Source: Leifsonia sp. Leaf264
GTDB lineage: Bacteria > Actinomycetota > Actinomycetes > Actinomycetales > Microbacteriaceae
Direction: 5' to 3'
Assembly: GCF_001422325.1 (NCBI RefSeq)
Contig: NZ_LMMR01000009.1
Coordinates: forward strand, 1-64,000
DNA: 64,000 bases
A model generated the notes under the pieces. The model was not told where the DNA came from, searched no databases, and saw nothing but the letters and a program-made list of their open reading frames with translations. Shown here piece by piece: positions 29,479 through 38,660 of this stretch; position 1 is the first letter of the stretch; each line of letters opens with the position of its first letter. The position numbers and the translations under genes were made by a program.

Positions 29479-31818
29479 CTAGACGGAGGCGGTGACCGAT
29501 GCCCGCACGCCGCGAGTCGCGTCGAGCATGTTGCGCAGCGACGCCACGGTCTCGTCGTAGCCGCGGGTCTTGAGTCCGCAGTCGGGGTTGATCCAGAGTT
29601 GGCGCTCCGGGATGGCGTCGAGGGCGTGCTCGATGAGCTCGGTCAGCTCGGTCACGCTCGGCACCCGGGGCGAGTGGATGTCGTAGACCCCCGGCCCGAT
29701 GCCGTGGTCGAATCCGCTCGACTCGAGGTCGGCGACCACCTCCATCCGGCTGCGCGCGGCCTCGATGCTCGTGACGTCGGCGTCCAGCCCGAGGATCGCG
29801 TCGATGATCACGCCGAACTCGGAGTAGCAGAGGTGGGTGTGGATCTGGGTCGCCGTGCGCGCACCGGCCGTCGCCAGCCGGAACGAGCCGACCGACCAGT
29901 CGAGGTAGTCGGCGTGGTCGGCCTTCTTCAGCGGCAGGAGTTCGCGCAGGGCTGGCTCGTCGACCTGCACGATGCGGATGCCGGCGGCCTCGAGGTCGGC
30001 GATCTCGTCGCGGAGGGCGAGACCGACCTGCCTGGCCGTCTCGCCGAGCGGCTGGTCGTCGCGCACGAACGACCAGGCGAGGATCGTGACCGGTCCGGTG
30101 AGCATGCCCTTGACCGGCTTCTCCGTGAGCGACTGTGTGTACGCCGACCACTCCACCGTGATGGGCGCCGGGCGCGAGACGTCTCCCCAGAGGATCGACG
30201 GACGGGTGCAGCGCGATCCGTAGGACTGCACCCAGCCGTTCTCGGTCACGTCGAAGCCGTCGAGGTTCTCGGCGAAGTACTGCACCATGTCGTTGCGCTC
30301 GGGCTCTCCGTGCACGAGCACGTCGAGGCCGATCTCCTCCTGCAGGTCGACGACCCGGGAGATCTCCGCACGCATCTCGGCCACGTAGTCGGCCTCGCTC
30401 AGCTCGCCGCGGTTGTGGGCGGCCCGGGCCCTGCGGATCTCGCCGGTCTGCGGGAACGAGCCGATCGTGGTCGTCGGCAACGGCGGCAGGTCGAGCTCCT
30501 CGGTCTGCACCGCCAGTCGCTCGGCGTAGTCGCCGCGTGAGAAGTCGGCATCCGTCAGCGCGGCCGCACGGGCACGCACGGCGCCGTCGCGCACGCCGGG
30601 CGCTGAGAGTCGCTGGGCGAGGGCAGCCGAGGCCGCATCCAGCTCGGCGGCGATCGCGGAGCGACCGTCCACCAGTCCGCGCGCGAGCACGGCGACCTGC
30701 GCCACCTTCTGGTCGGCGAAGGCCAGCCAGCCGTTGAGGTGGTCGAGGGCCGACTCGTCGTCGACGTCATGCGGGACGTGCTGCAGCGAGGTCGAGGTAC
30801 TGACAGCCACTGACGGGGACAGGTCGAGCACGGCGGCAGCGGTGTCGAAGGCGGCAGCCAGGTCACCGCGCCAGATGTTGTGACCGTCGATGACACCGGC
30901 GACGAGGGTCTTGTCCGCGAGGCCGGCGCGGGTGTCGTCGGCCAACCCGATGGGAAGCGTGCCGCGCACGAGGTCGATGGCTATGGCCTCGATGGCGGAT
31001 GCTGCGAGCACGTCGAGTGCGTCGTCGAGGCTCCCGTAGGGTGCCGCCACCACGATGGCGGGCCGTCGCGACCCTCCGGCCGCGAGCACGTCATAGGCCG
31101 TCGCGAGGGCCTCGAGCTGGGTAGCCCGGGGGATCTCGATCGACTCGTTGACAAGTCCGGGCTCGTCGAGCTGGACCCACTCGACTCCGGCGTCGGCGAG
31201 CCGGGCGAGCAGCTCCTGGTAGACGGCGACCAGGTCGCCGAGACGGGAGAGCGGCTGGAAGCCGGCCGGAGCATCCGCCGCCGCCTTCGACAGCAGCAGG
31301 AAGGTGACGGGGCCGACGATCACGGGGCGGGTGACGAACCCAGCCGCCTTCGCCTCGACGAACTCCCGGACGATCCGATCGTTCGCGAGGGTGAAGCGGG
31401 TGTCCGGGCCGATCTCGGGCACCAGGTAGTGGTAGTTGGTGTCGAACCACTTGGTCATCTCGAGCGGGGCTCGCTCACCGTCACCGCGGGCGAGCGTGAA
31501 GTAGCCGGCGAGGTCGATCGCGGCGTCGGCGTCGACCAGGTCGGAGAAACGTGCGGGAACCGCGCCGACGGTCACGGCCGCATCCAGGACCTGGTCGTAG
31601 AACGAGAACGACTCGGGGATGGCCGAGTCCGTGCGGCCGAGGCCGAGGCCCGCCAGCCGCTCCCGCGTCGTGGCGCGCAGCTCGGCGGCGGCGGCCTCGA
31701 GCTCCACGGCGTCGATGCGACCGGCCCAGAACGCCTCGACGGCCTTCTTGAGTTCGCGACGGCGACCGATGCGCGGGTAGCCGAGGATGGTGCCTGTCGG
31801 GAAGGCGGGCGTCGTCAT
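29479..31818 (-). CDS. metE: Cobalamin-independent methionine synthase
   Basis: Transfers the methyl group of 5-methyltetrahydrofolate to homocysteine using zinc. The 779-residue protein has the N-terminal barrel starting GYPRIGRRRELKKAVEAFWAG and the catalytic C-terminal barrel with TTIGSFPQTGEIRRAR, LVHGEPERNDMVQYFAENL, the zinc ligands in QIHTHLCYSEF, and INPDCGLKTRGYDE. Normal length. Its start overlaps the metF stop by ATGA, so the methyl donor and the synthase are made together. Confidence 0.97.
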   Translation of the reverse strand: MTTPAFPTGTILGYPRIGRRRELKKAVEAFWAGRIDAVELEAAAAELRATTRERLAGLGLGRTDSAIPESFSFYDQVLDAAVTVGAVPARFSDLVDADAAIDLAGYFTLARGDGERAPLEMTKWFDTNYHYLVPEIGPDTRFTLANDRIVREFVEAKAAGFVTRPVIVGPVTFLLLSKAAADAPAGFQPLSRLGDLVAVYQELLARLADAGVEWVQLDEPGLVNESIEIPRATQLEALATAYDVLAAGGSRRPAIVVAAPYGSLDDALDVLAASAIEAIAIDLVRGTLPIGLADDTRAGLADKTLVAGVIDGHNIWRGDLAAAFDTAAAVLDLSPSVAVSTSTSLQHVPHDVDDESALDHLNGWLAFADQKVAQVAVLARGLVDGRSAIAAELDAASAALAQRLSAPGVRDGAVRARAAALTDADFSRGDYAERLAVQTEELDLPPLPTTTIGSFPQTGEIRRARAAHNRGELSEADYVAEMRAEISRVVDLQEEIGLDVLVHGEPERNDMVQYFAENLDGFDVTENGWVQSYGSRCTRPSILWGDVSRPAPITVEWSAYTQSLTEKPVKGMLTGPVTILAWSFVRDDQPLGETARQVGLALRDEIADLEAAGIRIVQVDEPALRELLPLKKADHADYLDWSVGSFRLATAGARTATQIHTHLCYSEFGVIIDAILGLDADVTSIEAARSRMEVVADLESSGFDHGIGPGVYDIHSPRVPSVTELTELIEHALDAIPERQLWINPDCGLKTRGYDETVASLRNMLDATRGVRASVTASV

Positions 31819-32789
31819 GCGTTCTCCTTGATGGGTCGATTCAGTGCGGCTGGGACGTGGCCGATCCGTTCGAGCAGATCGAGCACGGCAGTGTGCTTGT
31901 TGTGGGTGTAGAGGTGCAGGCCCGGGGCGCCCCCGGCGATGACGGCGGCGGCGAGGTCCGAGAAGAAGTCCGTGGCGATCTCGGTTCGGCCCTCCTCGGT
32001 CGGCTCGACCTCCAGGGCGATGAGGAGTTCGTCCGGCGCCTCCTCCTCGGTGAGTTCGGCGATGCGCCGCAGGCGTGCGGCACTCGCCGCCGGCATGATT
32101 CCGGGGAGGATGTCGATGCTCACTCCACCGGCCCTGGCCCGGTCGACGAATGCGAGGTAGTCGTCAGCGCGGTAGAACAACTGCGTGATGGCGAGGTTCG
32201 CCCCGGCGGCCTGCTTGGCCAGCAAGGCGTCGATCTCCTGCTGCGGCCCCCGCGACGACGCGTGGCCGTTGGGGAATGCTGCGACGGCCACGCGCTCGGG
32301 ACGAGGCCTGGCACGCAGCCTGGTGCCGCCGGGGGTTCCGCGCACCGCTTCCTGGCTGAAGGGTTCGCGCTCCTGCTGCACGCGGTGGATGAGCTGCACG
32401 AGCTCGGAGGCGCTCTGCAGGTCGCCGACCGACAGCGGGGTGCCGTCGAGGGGAGGATCACCGCGCAGGGCGAGGAAGCTCGTGATGCCGGCATCCAGGA
32501 ACCGCCGGACGAGACCGTTGGCCTCGGCGGCCGACGATCCGACGCAGGTGAGGTGAGCCATCGGCTCCACGTCGGTGTTCTCCAGGATGTAGCTGAGCAC
32601 GGTCAGCGACCTGTCGCGCGTCGAGCCGCCGGCGCCGAACGTCACCGAGATGAAGGCGGGGTCGACCTCGGTGAGCTTGTCGATGGTTCGACCGAGGGCG
32701 ATGGCTGCTGCATCCGTTCGCGGCGGATACAACTCGAACGAGACCGGCACACGCGTTGCGCCGCCGGTGGGTGGAAGGTCGATAGCCAT
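31815..32789 (-). CDS. metF: Methylenetetrahydrofolate reductase
   Basis: FAD-dependent barrel protein of 324 residues that makes 5-methyltetrahydrofolate for MetE. Visible motifs: VSFELYPPRTDAA, PAFISVTFGAGGSTRDRSL, MAHLTCVGSSAAE, ALRGDPPLDG and NLAITQLFYRADDYL. GAGG lies 6 nt before ATG 32789. It is the first gene of metF-metE and has a leader of roughly 125 nt. Confidence 0.95.
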   Translation of the reverse strand: MAIDLPPTGGATRVPVSFELYPPRTDAAAIALGRTIDKLTEVDPAFISVTFGAGGSTRDRSLTVLSYILENTDVEPMAHLTCVGSSAAEANGLVRRFLDAGITSFLALRGDPPLDGTPLSVGDLQSASELVQLIHRVQQEREPFSQEAVRGTPGGTRLRARPRPERVAVAAFPNGHASSRGPQQEIDALLAKQAAGANLAITQLFYRADDYLAFVDRARAGGVSIDILPGIMPAASAARLRRIAELTEEEAPDELLIALEVEPTEEGRTEIATDFFSDLAAAVIAGGAPGLHLYTHNKHTAVLDLLERIGHVPAALNRPIKENA

Positions 32790-32928
32790 GCTGCCTCACG
32801 AAGGGGATCTTCCCTCGAGAAGCGGATGCTCATCGAGGTGAATCGGATCTGTCGCGGGCGGGTGCCGGGCTCGGCTGTCGCTCGTCGGGCGCTCGCGTCA
32901 GTCGCGAGTCACCGTTGCAGCGAGCCTA
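32790..32928 (-). promoter_or_regulatory. Promoter and structured leader of metF-metE
   Basis: A -10 hexamer TAGGCT (32923-32928) with a weak -35 would start RNA near 32916. The resulting leader of about 125 nt begins with a hairpin CTCGCG-ACTGA-CGCGAG (32892-32908). I looked for SAM-I, SAM-II, SAM-IV, SAH and cobalamin riboswitch cores and found none. A tiny frame GTG-ACT-CGC-GAC-TGA lies across the hairpin but has no methionine or cysteine. The control mechanism is unknown. Confidence 0.35.
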
Positions 32929-32973
32929 ACCGCGGCACTGTGGGCACGGAAGAGTGTGACGAAGGGTGACTTC

Positions 32974-34524
32974 TCAGACCGCCGGAACGGCACCGGCCGG
33001 CAGCGCACCGGCGGCGACGCGGAACTCGGCCAGCTGGGCCGCGAACTCCGGGTGCACGAGGGCGCGCACCATCGTTCCGTGCTCGGTGTGCTCGGTGGCC
33101 AGCACCCGACCGCGCACGTGCAGGCTCGACACGAGCTCGCCGCGCGAGTACGGGATGAGCAGCTCGACCTCGACGCTCGGGTCGGGCAGCATCTCCGCGA
33201 TCTTGATGAGCAGCTCGTCGATGCCGTCACCGGAGCGAGCCGAGACGAACACGGCGTTCGGTTCGAGGCCGCGCAGCACGAGCCTGTCGTCATCGCTGAT
33301 GAGATCGGACTTGTTGAACACCACGAGCTCGGGGATGTGGCGTGCGTCCACCTCGCCGATCACGTCGCGCACGGTCTGGATCTGACCGGCGGGATCGGGA
33401 TGCGACGCATCGACGACATGGAGGATGAGGTCGGAGTCCGCCACCTCCTCGAGCGTCGACCGGAAGGCCTCGACGAGCTGGTGCGGCAGGTTGCGCACGA
33501 AGCCGACGGTGTCGGCGATGGTGTACAGCCGGCCGTCATCGGTGGTGTTCTTGCGCACGGTGGCGTCGAGGGTGGCGAACAGGGCGTTCTCGACCAGGAG
33601 GCCGGCCTTGGTGACGCGGTTCACGAGGCTGGACTTGCCGGCGTTCGTGTAGCCCGCGATGGCGACCGAGGGCACCGTGTTGCGCTTGCGGTTCGCGCGC
33701 TTGGCCTCACGGGCGGGCTTCATCGCGACGATCGACTTGCGCAGCTTCGCCATGCGGGTGTGGATGCGGCGGCGATCGAGTTCGATCTTCGTCTCACCCG
33801 GTCCGCGCGAGCCCATGCCGGCTCCGGCGCCACCGACCTGGCCACCTGCCTGGCGGGACATCGACTCGCCCCAGCCGCGCAGACGCGGAAGGAGGTACTC
33901 GAGTTGCGCGAGCTCGACCTGCGCCTTGCCCTCGCGGCTGGTGGCGTGCTGGCTGAAGATGTCGAGGATGACGGCGGTGCGGTCGATGACCTTGACCTTC
34001 ACCACGTCCTCGAGCGCACGCCGCTGGCTGGGCGCGAGTTCGGTGTCGGCGATCACGGTGTCGGCGCCCAGGGAGGCGACGATCCCGGCGAGCTCCAGCG
34101 CCTTGCCCTTGCCGAGGTAGGTGCTGGGATCCGGATGCGGCCGACGCTGGAGCAGGCCGTCGAGCACTGTCGCACCGGCCGTCTCGGCGAGGGCGGCGAG
34201 CTCGCGGATGGAGTTCTCGGCATCGGTCTGCGAACCCTGCGAGTAGACGCCGATGAGCACGACGTTCTCGAGGCGCAGCTGGCGGTACTCGACCTCGGTG
34301 ACGTCTTCCAGCTCGGTCGACAGTCCGGCGACGCGGCGCAGCGCCTGGCGGTCCTCACGATCGAACTGGTCGCCGTCGGAGTCGACGCGGTGGGCGCGGC
34401 CCTCGTCGTCCTGCAGCGCCTGGGCGGAGCCGCCGAAGATGGTGTAGCCGGCGCGCTGTTCGGCGCTGGCGAGGACGCGGGCGACGACGTCGTCGTCCGG
34501 CATCGTGGTATCGGGTTCAGTCAT
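32974..34524 (-). CDS. hflX: Ribosome-associated GTPase HflX
   Basis: A 516-residue GTPase that splits stalled or stress-damaged ribosomes. The N-terminal HflX domain (residues about 80-230: VLIGVYSQGSQTDAENSIRE, DPSTYLGKGKALEL) is followed by a coiled-coil linker and RGPGETKIELDRRRI, then the G domain with G1 GYTNAGKSSL, G3 DTVGFVRNLP and G4 VVFNKSDL. TAGGAT (34532-34537) ends 7 nt before ATG 34524, so the mRNA is probably leaderless. Confidence 0.95.
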   Translation of the reverse strand: MTEPDTTMPDDDVVARVLASAEQRAGYTIFGGSAQALQDDEGRAHRVDSDGDQFDREDRQALRRVAGLSTELEDVTEVEYRQLRLENVVLIGVYSQGSQTDAENSIRELAALAETAGATVLDGLLQRRPHPDPSTYLGKGKALELAGIVASLGADTVIADTELAPSQRRALEDVVKVKVIDRTAVILDIFSQHATSREGKAQVELAQLEYLLPRLRGWGESMSRQAGGQVGGAGAGMGSRGPGETKIELDRRRIHTRMAKLRKSIVAMKPAREAKRANRKRNTVPSVAIAGYTNAGKSSLVNRVTKAGLLVENALFATLDATVRKNTTDDGRLYTIADTVGFVRNLPHQLVEAFRSTLEEVADSDLILHVVDASHPDPAGQIQTVRDVIGEVDARHIPELVVFNKSDLISDDDRLVLRGLEPNAVFVSARSGDGIDELLIKIAEMLPDPSVEVELLIPYSRGELVSSLHVRGRVLATEHTEHGTMVRALVHPEFAAQLAEFRVAAGALPAGAVPAV

Positions 34525-34585
34525 TGCATCAATCCTATCGTTGCCCCATTGGCCTCACTCAGCCGGGTCGGGTAGTTTCCCTCTC

Positions 34586-35200
34586 ATGGCTTCAGAGCAT
34601 TACTTCACGAACGACCCGTCGACCGAACTGAAGCCGCGGCAGATCACCGTGCAGCTGAGCGGCCGCGAATACACGCTCACGACGTCGGGCGGGGTCTTCA
34701 GCCCCGACCACATCGACGATGGCACGGCCGTCCTCCTCGACAACGTTCCCGCTCCCCCGCAGACCGGTGATCTCCTCGACATCGGTTCCGGCTGGGGACC
34801 CATCGCGCTGACGATGGCCATCGAGGCTCCGGATGCCACGGTGTGGGCCGTCGACGTGAACGATCGCGCTCTCGAACTCGTCCGTCGCAACGCCGCTGCC
34901 ATCGGCGTCACCAACATCAACGCCGTGCGACCCGAGGATGTTCCCGAGGGCATCACCTTCTCCACCATCTGGTCGAACCCCCCGATCCGCATCGGCAAGG
35001 TCGAGCTGCACACGCTGCTGCAGTCCTGGATGCCGCGCCTCGCCCCCGACTCCGAGGCCTGGCTCGTGGTGCAGAAGAACCTCGGCGCCGACTCGCTGCA
35101 CCGCTGGATGAACGAGGAGTTCCCCGGGCTGGAGATCGTGCGCGAGGCCGTCGGAATGGGCTACCGCGTACTCAAGGCGACGTCGGCCCGGGCCGACTGA
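34586..35200 (+). CDS. RsmC-like class I methyltransferase
   Basis: A 204-residue protein of the MTS small domain family (RsmC/RlmG type, N2-guanine methylation of rRNA), corresponding to the C-terminal catalytic half of E. coli RsmC. It has a SAM loop LLDIGSGWGPIAL, acidic loop VWAVDVNDRALELV, and the N-[DN]-P-P catalytic motif seen as WSNPPIRIG. TAGTTT (34573-34578) ends 7 nt before ATG 34586, pointing to a leaderless mRNA. Divergent from hflX, which also acts on ribosomes. Confidence 0.85.
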   Translation: MASEHYFTNDPSTELKPRQITVQLSGREYTLTTSGGVFSPDHIDDGTAVLLDNVPAPPQTGDLLDIGSGWGPIALTMAIEAPDATVWAVDVNDRALELVRRNAAAIGVTNINAVRPEDVPEGITFSTIWSNPPIRIGKVELHTLLQSWMPRLAPDSEAWLVVQKNLGADSLHRWMNEEFPGLEIVREAVGMGYRVLKATSARAD

Positions 35201-35202
35201 GG

Positions 35203-35226
35203 GCGCACCCGCCGGCGTCGGTGCGC
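35203..35226. terminator. Hairpin between the RsmC-like gene and pncA
   Basis: GCGCACC (35203-35209) and GGTGCGC (35220-35226) pair around a GC-rich 10-nt loop, 3 nt after the methyltransferase stop and 14 nt from the convergent pncA stop. No U-tract. Confidence 0.5.
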
Positions 35227-35239
35227 GGACCGTCGTGCG

Positions 35240-35884
35240 TCAGTCGGCGGGCGTGGATGCGGAATCGTCGGGCACTGCGTCTGCGGCATCTGCGGCGTCT
35301 GCGGCATCCGATGCCGTGATCTCGACTCCGGCATGGGCGAGCTCGGCGAGAGCTGCGGCACTCGATTCGGCGGCGACGCCGGCGACGAGGTCTGTGAGCA
35401 CCCTCACGTGCTGGCCGTGCTCCACGGCGTCGAGGGCGCTCGCTCGCACGCAGTAGTCGGTGGCGATGCCGACGATGTCGATCGTCGTGACTCCGCGAGC
35501 CGTCAGCAGCTCGGCCACGGTCTCGCCGTCCTCGGTGGTGCCCTCGAAGATCGAGTAGGCGGGCACTCCCTGCCCCTTGCGGATGTGCACGTCGATGCCG
35601 TCGGTCACGAGGTCGGGGTGGTAGTCGGCGCCGCTCGTGCCCGAGACGCAGTGCGCCGGCCAGGTGTCGACGAAGTCGGGGGCGGCATCCGTGGCGAAAT
35701 GGCCGCAGTTGTCGTTGGCGCCGTCGTGCCAGTCGCGGGAGGCGAAGACGACGTCGTAGGCCTCCGGATGCCGCTCCAACAGGGAGCTCACCCCGGCGGC
35801 GACAGCTGCTCCGCCGTCGACCCCCAGGGCGCCGCCCTCGGTGAAGTCGTTCTGCACGTCGATGATGAACAGTGCGCGTGTCAC
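35240..35884 (-). CDS. pncA: Isochorismatase-family nicotinamidase
   Basis: Hydrolyses nicotinamide to nicotinate for NAD salvage. The 214-residue protein has the catalytic Asp9 in LFIIDVQNDF, the metal site SRDWHDGANDN with a following His, the lysine in HIRKGQG, and the nucleophile cysteine in GIATDYCVRASALDA. The last 20 residues are a low-complexity tail with a DAA repeat and are probably disordered. A pyrazinamide-activating role is known for the family but is not specific to this gene. Confidence 0.9.
   Translation of the reverse strand: MTRALFIIDVQNDFTEGGALGVDGGAAVAAGVSSLLERHPEAYDVVFASRDWHDGANDNCGHFATDAAPDFVDTWPAHCVSGTSGADYHPDLVTDGIDVHIRKGQGVPAYSIFEGTTEDGETVAELLTARGVTTIDIVGIATDYCVRASALDAVEHGQHVRVLTDLVAGVAAESSAAALAELAHAGVEITASDAADAADAADAVPDDSASTPAD
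35276..35308. repeat. 9-bp tandem repeat in the 3' end of pncA
   Basis: Three to four copies of TGCGGCRTC in a row encode the Asp-Ala-Ala repeat of the PncA tail. Such repeats change copy number easily, so length variation among strains is expected. Confidence 0.6.
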
Positions 35885-35955
35885 GTCAGCCTCCCGATGC
35901 TCGTCCCTCGATTATCGCGCGCCCGGGACCGCGTGTCGCAGGGCTCGTGCCGCGG

Positions 35956-37125
35956 TCAGGCGCAGAAGTCGCGGATCGCGCGCTCGAGCACGGCGGCGAG
36001 GGCGTGCACCGACGCGAGGTCGACCCACTCCTCCGGTGCGTGGGCGCCGCCGCCGTCCACTCCGTGCAGCACGGTGGGGATGCCGGCCTCGGCGAGGAGC
36101 CCGGCGTCGGTCCACCACGGGTCGCCCCGGCGCTCGGCTGCGGCTCCGGTCACGGCCTGCACGGCATCGCTCAGCACCCGCTCGATCGCCGCATCCGTCG
36201 GCGTCTCGAAGGCAGCACGGGACACGAGCTCGGTCAGAGTCCATCGGATGCCGTCGGCGGGAGGGGCGGCGGCGATGGCGGCCTCGAGCTCCCGCCGCAC
36301 CTCGGCGGGCATCTCGCCCGGGAGGGTGCGGCGTTCGATGGTGATGCGCGCGTGGGCGGCCACTGTCGCGGCGTCGGTTCCAGCGTCGATCGTCGCGACA
36401 CGCACGCTCGATCGCGGCAGGAACCGATGCGTCGGACGCTCGGCGAGCTCGGCGTCGAGCGCGCGCAGGGCGAGCAGCACCTCGGTGGCGTGGCTGATGG
36501 CGTCGATCCCGAGCTCGGGCTGCGAACCGTGCGCCGGCCTGCCGGTGATCTCGAGGGTGAACCAGGCGAAGCCCCGGTGGGCGACGGTGAGGCGTGATCC
36601 TGTCGGCTCGACCACGACGGCACCATCGACGCTGATGCCGCGCTCGGCGATGGCGGCCAGGGCGTCCTCGGTGCCGGTCGATGCGAACTCCTCGTCGGCG
36701 ACCAGGGTGAGGACGACGTCGCCGCGGAGTCCCGCCGCGCTCGCACGGCTCGCGGCGAGCATGGCCGCTGCCGCCCCGCTCTTCATGTCGTAGACGCCGC
36801 GGCCCAGCATCCGCTCGCCGTCGATCCTGGCGTCGAAGGGGTCACCCTGGTAGCCATCGACGCCGACGGTGTCGAGGTGGCCGTTGAGCAGCAGGGTGCG
36901 TCCGGTACCTCCGCCGCGTTCACCGCTCCCGGCCGCGATGGCCAGCACGCTCGGGCGGCGCTGGTCGCGGCCGATGAGCCAGACCTCGAATCCGCGGACG
37001 GCCAGCCAGTCGGCGGCGTGGCGGGCGATGGCGGCCTCCCCGGATCCGTTCCCGTCGAGCGACGGGTTGACCGACGGGATCGAGACGAGCTCGCGCACCA
37101 GGTCGATCAGCTCGTCGTCGTCCAC
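35956..37125 (-). CDS. M20 family metallopeptidase (ArgE/DapE-like)
   Basis: A 389-residue di-zinc amidohydrolase or peptidase. First metal region LLLNGHLDTVGVDGY; second GRGVYDMKSGAAAAMLAA (Asp shared by both metals); catalytic Glu pair in LVADEEFASTGTEDAL; dimerisation domain around RPAHGSQPELGIDA; last ligand in HGVDGGGAHAPEEWVDL. It could be an acetylornithine deacetylase, succinyl-diaminopimelate desuccinylase or carboxypeptidase. As argJ is present the cell needs no ArgE, so a peptidase or DapE-like role is more likely. Confidence 0.85.
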   Translation of the reverse strand: MDDDELIDLVRELVSIPSVNPSLDGNGSGEAAIARHAADWLAVRGFEVWLIGRDQRRPSVLAIAAGSGERGGGTGRTLLLNGHLDTVGVDGYQGDPFDARIDGERMLGRGVYDMKSGAAAAMLAASRASAAGLRGDVVLTLVADEEFASTGTEDALAAIAERGISVDGAVVVEPTGSRLTVAHRGFAWFTLEITGRPAHGSQPELGIDAISHATEVLLALRALDAELAERPTHRFLPRSSVRVATIDAGTDAATVAAHARITIERRTLPGEMPAEVRRELEAAIAAAPPADGIRWTLTELVSRAAFETPTDAAIERVLSDAVQAVTGAAAERRGDPWWTDAGLLAEAGIPTVLHGVDGGGAHAPEEWVDLASVHALAAVLERAIRDFCA

Positions 37126-37151
37126 GGCATCAGTCCTCGGTGCAGGAAGGG

Positions 37152-38609
37152 TCAGTTGTTGGAGAGGTTGTCGCCGCAGCTGTAGAAGCCGGCGGTGAGC
37201 GCGTCGATCGCGGTCTTGGCGTCATCGCTCACGTCTCCGAGGGCGTAGATCGCGAAGGTGAGCGGCGTGCCGTCGGCCGAGTCGATGACGCCGGAGAGCG
37301 TGTAGCCGGTGTCGATCCAACCGGTCTTCGCGTGCACCGACCCGTCGGCCACTGAGGCGTCGCCGGTGAAGCGATCGCTGTAGGAGAGCGACCCGGTCTG
37401 GCCCGAGATGGGCAGGCCGTCGTAGAGGACGCCGAGGTTGGCCTCGCGGGCGTTGATCGTGACGAACAGGCGCGTGAGGTACGACGGCGGGATGGCGTTG
37501 TCGTCGGACAGGCCCGAGCCGTCGACGATCACGATGCCGGTGGTGTCGACGCCGTAGCTGTCGAGGGCGGCGATGACGGCGGGCTGGATGGCGGCGAAGT
37601 CGCTTCCGGTGCCGGCGGTCACGGCGGTCAGACGCGCGAGCATCTCGGCGATGGTGTTGTCGGACACGATGAGCGACTGCTGCACCAGCGTCGACACCGG
37701 TGCCGATTGCACGGTGCCGAGTGCCGCCGCCCCGGCCGGTGCCGTTCCGAGTTCGATGGCCTGGATGCCGCCGAGCTGGTCGGCGAAGGCCTGACCGGCG
37801 CGGCCGACGGGGTCATCGCTGCGGGCGGAGGTGTTGCTGTACGGGTCGTCGCGGTCGCCGTCGACCTGCAGGGCCGTCACGCGGGACATGTAGCCGTCGT
37901 ACTGCTCCTTGGTGTCCCAGCTGGGCTGCCAGTCCGGGCCCGTGAACAGCGAGGAGTCGAGGATGAGCTTCGTGAGGGGCGGGTTCGACGGGTCCGCGGC
38001 CCAGGCCGTGCGCACCTGGTTGGCCAGATTGTCGAGGTGGGCTGCACCCTCGTAGGCGGAGGTCTCCCCCGTCGGCAGGCGAGAGAGGGTCAGGTCGCCG
38101 CCTCCGACGAGAACGGCGGAGCCGGGCTCCGAACCCTTCACCACTGTCGTCGTGGCGCGGTAGTCGGGGCCGAGCACCTTGAGGGCGGCTGCCGTCGTCA
38201 GGACCTTCATGACGCTGGCCGCGCGCGACGGTGTGGAGCCGCCGCGGTCGAAGAGCACCTCGCCCGTCGCGGCATTCATGACCTGAGCCTGCATGGACGC
38301 CAGCCGGGAGTCGGATGCGAGGTCCGCCACCGAGCAGGTGCGCAGGCGACTCGTCACCGGGGCCCCGGCCGGGGTGGCGCGCGGGTCGGGGGTGGGGGTC
38401 GGCGTCGCCGACGCCGTGACCGCTGCCGAGGCCGTTGGGGTCGCCGACGGCGCAGGGCTGCCGACGGCCGCGCCGGAGGCGAGGGCCGCACCGGCCAGGA
38501 CGGCCACGGCGACGGCTCCACCGGCGATGGTCCAGGCGCGGCGGTGCCTGCGGAACGTGCCGCCGGGACGTGCGGGCTCCGGCGGAGTCGGGGCATCCGT
38601 TTCAGTCAT
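37152..38609 (-). CDS. dacB: D-alanyl-D-alanine carboxypeptidase (peptidase S13, DacB/PBP4 type)
   Basis: A 485-residue low-molecular-mass penicillin-binding protein acting outside the membrane on peptidoglycan side chains. After about 28 cytoplasmic residues there is a membrane span (AWTIAGGAVAVAVLAGAALASG), then a Ser/Thr/Pro-rich linker, then the enzyme: SRAASVMKVLTTAAALK (SxxK), QQSLIVSDNTIAEMLAR (SxN) and SVHAKTGWIDTGYTLSG (KTG). The three motifs are complete, so it should be active. ATG 38609 was taken; the neighbour upstream is the oxidoreductase, 51 nt away. Confidence 0.92.
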   Translation of the reverse strand: MTETDAPTPPEPARPGGTFRRHRRAWTIAGGAVAVAVLAGAALASGAAVGSPAPSATPTASAAVTASATPTPTPDPRATPAGAPVTSRLRTCSVADLASDSRLASMQAQVMNAATGEVLFDRGGSTPSRAASVMKVLTTAAALKVLGPDYRATTTVVKGSEPGSAVLVGGGDLTLSRLPTGETSAYEGAAHLDNLANQVRTAWAADPSNPPLTKLILDSSLFTGPDWQPSWDTKEQYDGYMSRVTALQVDGDRDDPYSNTSARSDDPVGRAGQAFADQLGGIQAIELGTAPAGAAALGTVQSAPVSTLVQQSLIVSDNTIAEMLARLTAVTAGTGSDFAAIQPAVIAALDSYGVDTTGIVIVDGSGLSDDNAIPPSYLTRLFVTINAREANLGVLYDGLPISGQTGSLSYSDRFTGDASVADGSVHAKTGWIDTGYTLSGVIDSADGTPLTFAIYALGDVSDDAKTAIDALTAGFYSCGDNLSNN

Positions 38610-38660
38610 TCGCGGCAGCCTACGCTGTCACGCCTGAGAGATTCCGCAACACCGTCCCGG

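Noticed and set aside
32790-32930. SAM or cobalamin riboswitch upstream of metF
   Set aside because: The conserved cores of SAM-I, SAM-II, SAM-IV, SAH and cobalamin classes could not be found; only a simple hairpin is present.
36000-37125. Calling the M20 peptidase ArgE or DapE
   Set aside because: The metal ligands are shared across the family, nothing in the neighbourhood fixes the substrate, and argJ makes ArgE unnecessary.
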